From Candidatus Atribacter hydrocarboniphilus (GTDB lineage Bacteria > Atribacterota > Atribacteria > Atribacterales > Atribacteraceae): 7,893 nt of DNA. The translations under genes and the position numbers were made by a program. Within the stretch, counting starts at the first letter, position 1, and each line of letters starts with the position of its first letter. The stretch spans positions 1,449 to 9,341 of the forward strand of contig DPKX01000136.1 of assembly GCA_003542295.1 (NCBI GenBank), written 5' to 3'. Under the pieces are notes generated by a model. That model had not been told where the DNA came from. It did not search any database and was given only the letters and a program-made list of their open reading frames with translations. Below, piece by piece: positions 7,780 through 7,893 of this stretch.

Positions 7780-7826
7780 AAAACACGGGAAGGGTCAAAA
7801 AGGTTTAATTGGCCTTCCCGTGTTTT
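7780..7826 (-). terminator. Intrinsic terminator of the upstream leftward unit
   Basis: CACGGGAAGG (7784-7793) pairs perfectly with CCTTCCCGTG (7813-7822), extended by A-T pairs, around a 19-base loop. In the leftward direction the stem is followed by UUUUUAUUU, a good U tract. Rightward only four U residues follow the stem, so it mainly ends transcription arriving from the right. It lies just upstream of the ilv-leu promoter and insulates the operon from read-through. Confidence 0.8.
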
Positions 7827-7893
7827 AAGGCGTCAAATGAAGACGAAAATTCCTTAAACTGGCGCGATAAATTGTGCCTCAAAAATTTTAAAT
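7827..7893 (-). other. Possible 3' end of an unidentified upstream gene
   Basis: This stub before the terminator is too short to identify. Two minus-strand frames enter from the right edge. One reads FKIFEAQFIAPV and stops at 7856-7854, about 30 bases before the terminator stem, a normal arrangement. The other stays open for 28 codons and stops at 7807-7805, inside the terminator loop. Neither fragment is recognisable, and no rightward gene start is supported. The strand assignment rests on the orientation of the terminator. Confidence 0.3.

Noticed and set aside
1..7893. Mobile element, CRISPR array, toxin-antitoxin, defence or other novel system
   Set aside because: No transposase, integrase, direct-repeat array or unknown gene was seen; nearly all of the window is explained by the biosynthetic operon and its leader.

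Overview
This window holds most of one leftward (minus-strand) operon for branched-chain amino acid biosynthesis. In transcription order it reads: promoter (about 7755-7727), a leucine-type T-box riboswitch leader (about 7720-7402), ilvD, ilvB, ilvN, ilvC, leuA and the first 262 codons of leuC, which runs off the left edge. The first five genes lie 16 to 55 bases apart and are clearly co-transcribed. leuA and leuC are separated by 100 bases holding a perfect 14-bp inverted repeat. To the right of the promoter, a strong hairpin terminator ends an unidentified upstream transcription unit that also runs leftward.

IlvBN (acetohydroxyacid synthase), IlvC (ketol-acid reductoisomerase) and IlvD (dihydroxyacid dehydratase) make the 2-oxo acid precursors of valine and isoleucine. 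LeuA and LeuC divert 2-oxoisovalerate toward leucine. leuD and leuB are not in the window and probably follow leuC. No aminotransferase (ilvE) or threonine deaminase (ilvA) is present.

T-box control of an ilv-leu operon, AGGAG-type ribosome binding sites and a moderate-to-low G+C content suggest a Gram-positive-like bacterium: Bacillota, or another phylum that uses T-boxes such as Atribacterota or Chloroflexota. The IlvD type (no third cluster cysteine) and the predicted NADH-type IlvC would suit an anaerobe. The lineage cannot be fixed from this sequence alone.

I see no undescribed system here; it is a core metabolic operon. The points worth a second look are specific. IlvC has lost the NADPH-phosphate-binding residues and carries Glu47 in the cofactor loop, which predicts NADH use. 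IlvN has Arg at position 14, where the E. coli valine-feedback glycine sits. The whole ilv and leu set is governed by one T-box whose specifier reads as CUC (Leu). A perfect hairpin of uncertain function lies before leuC.
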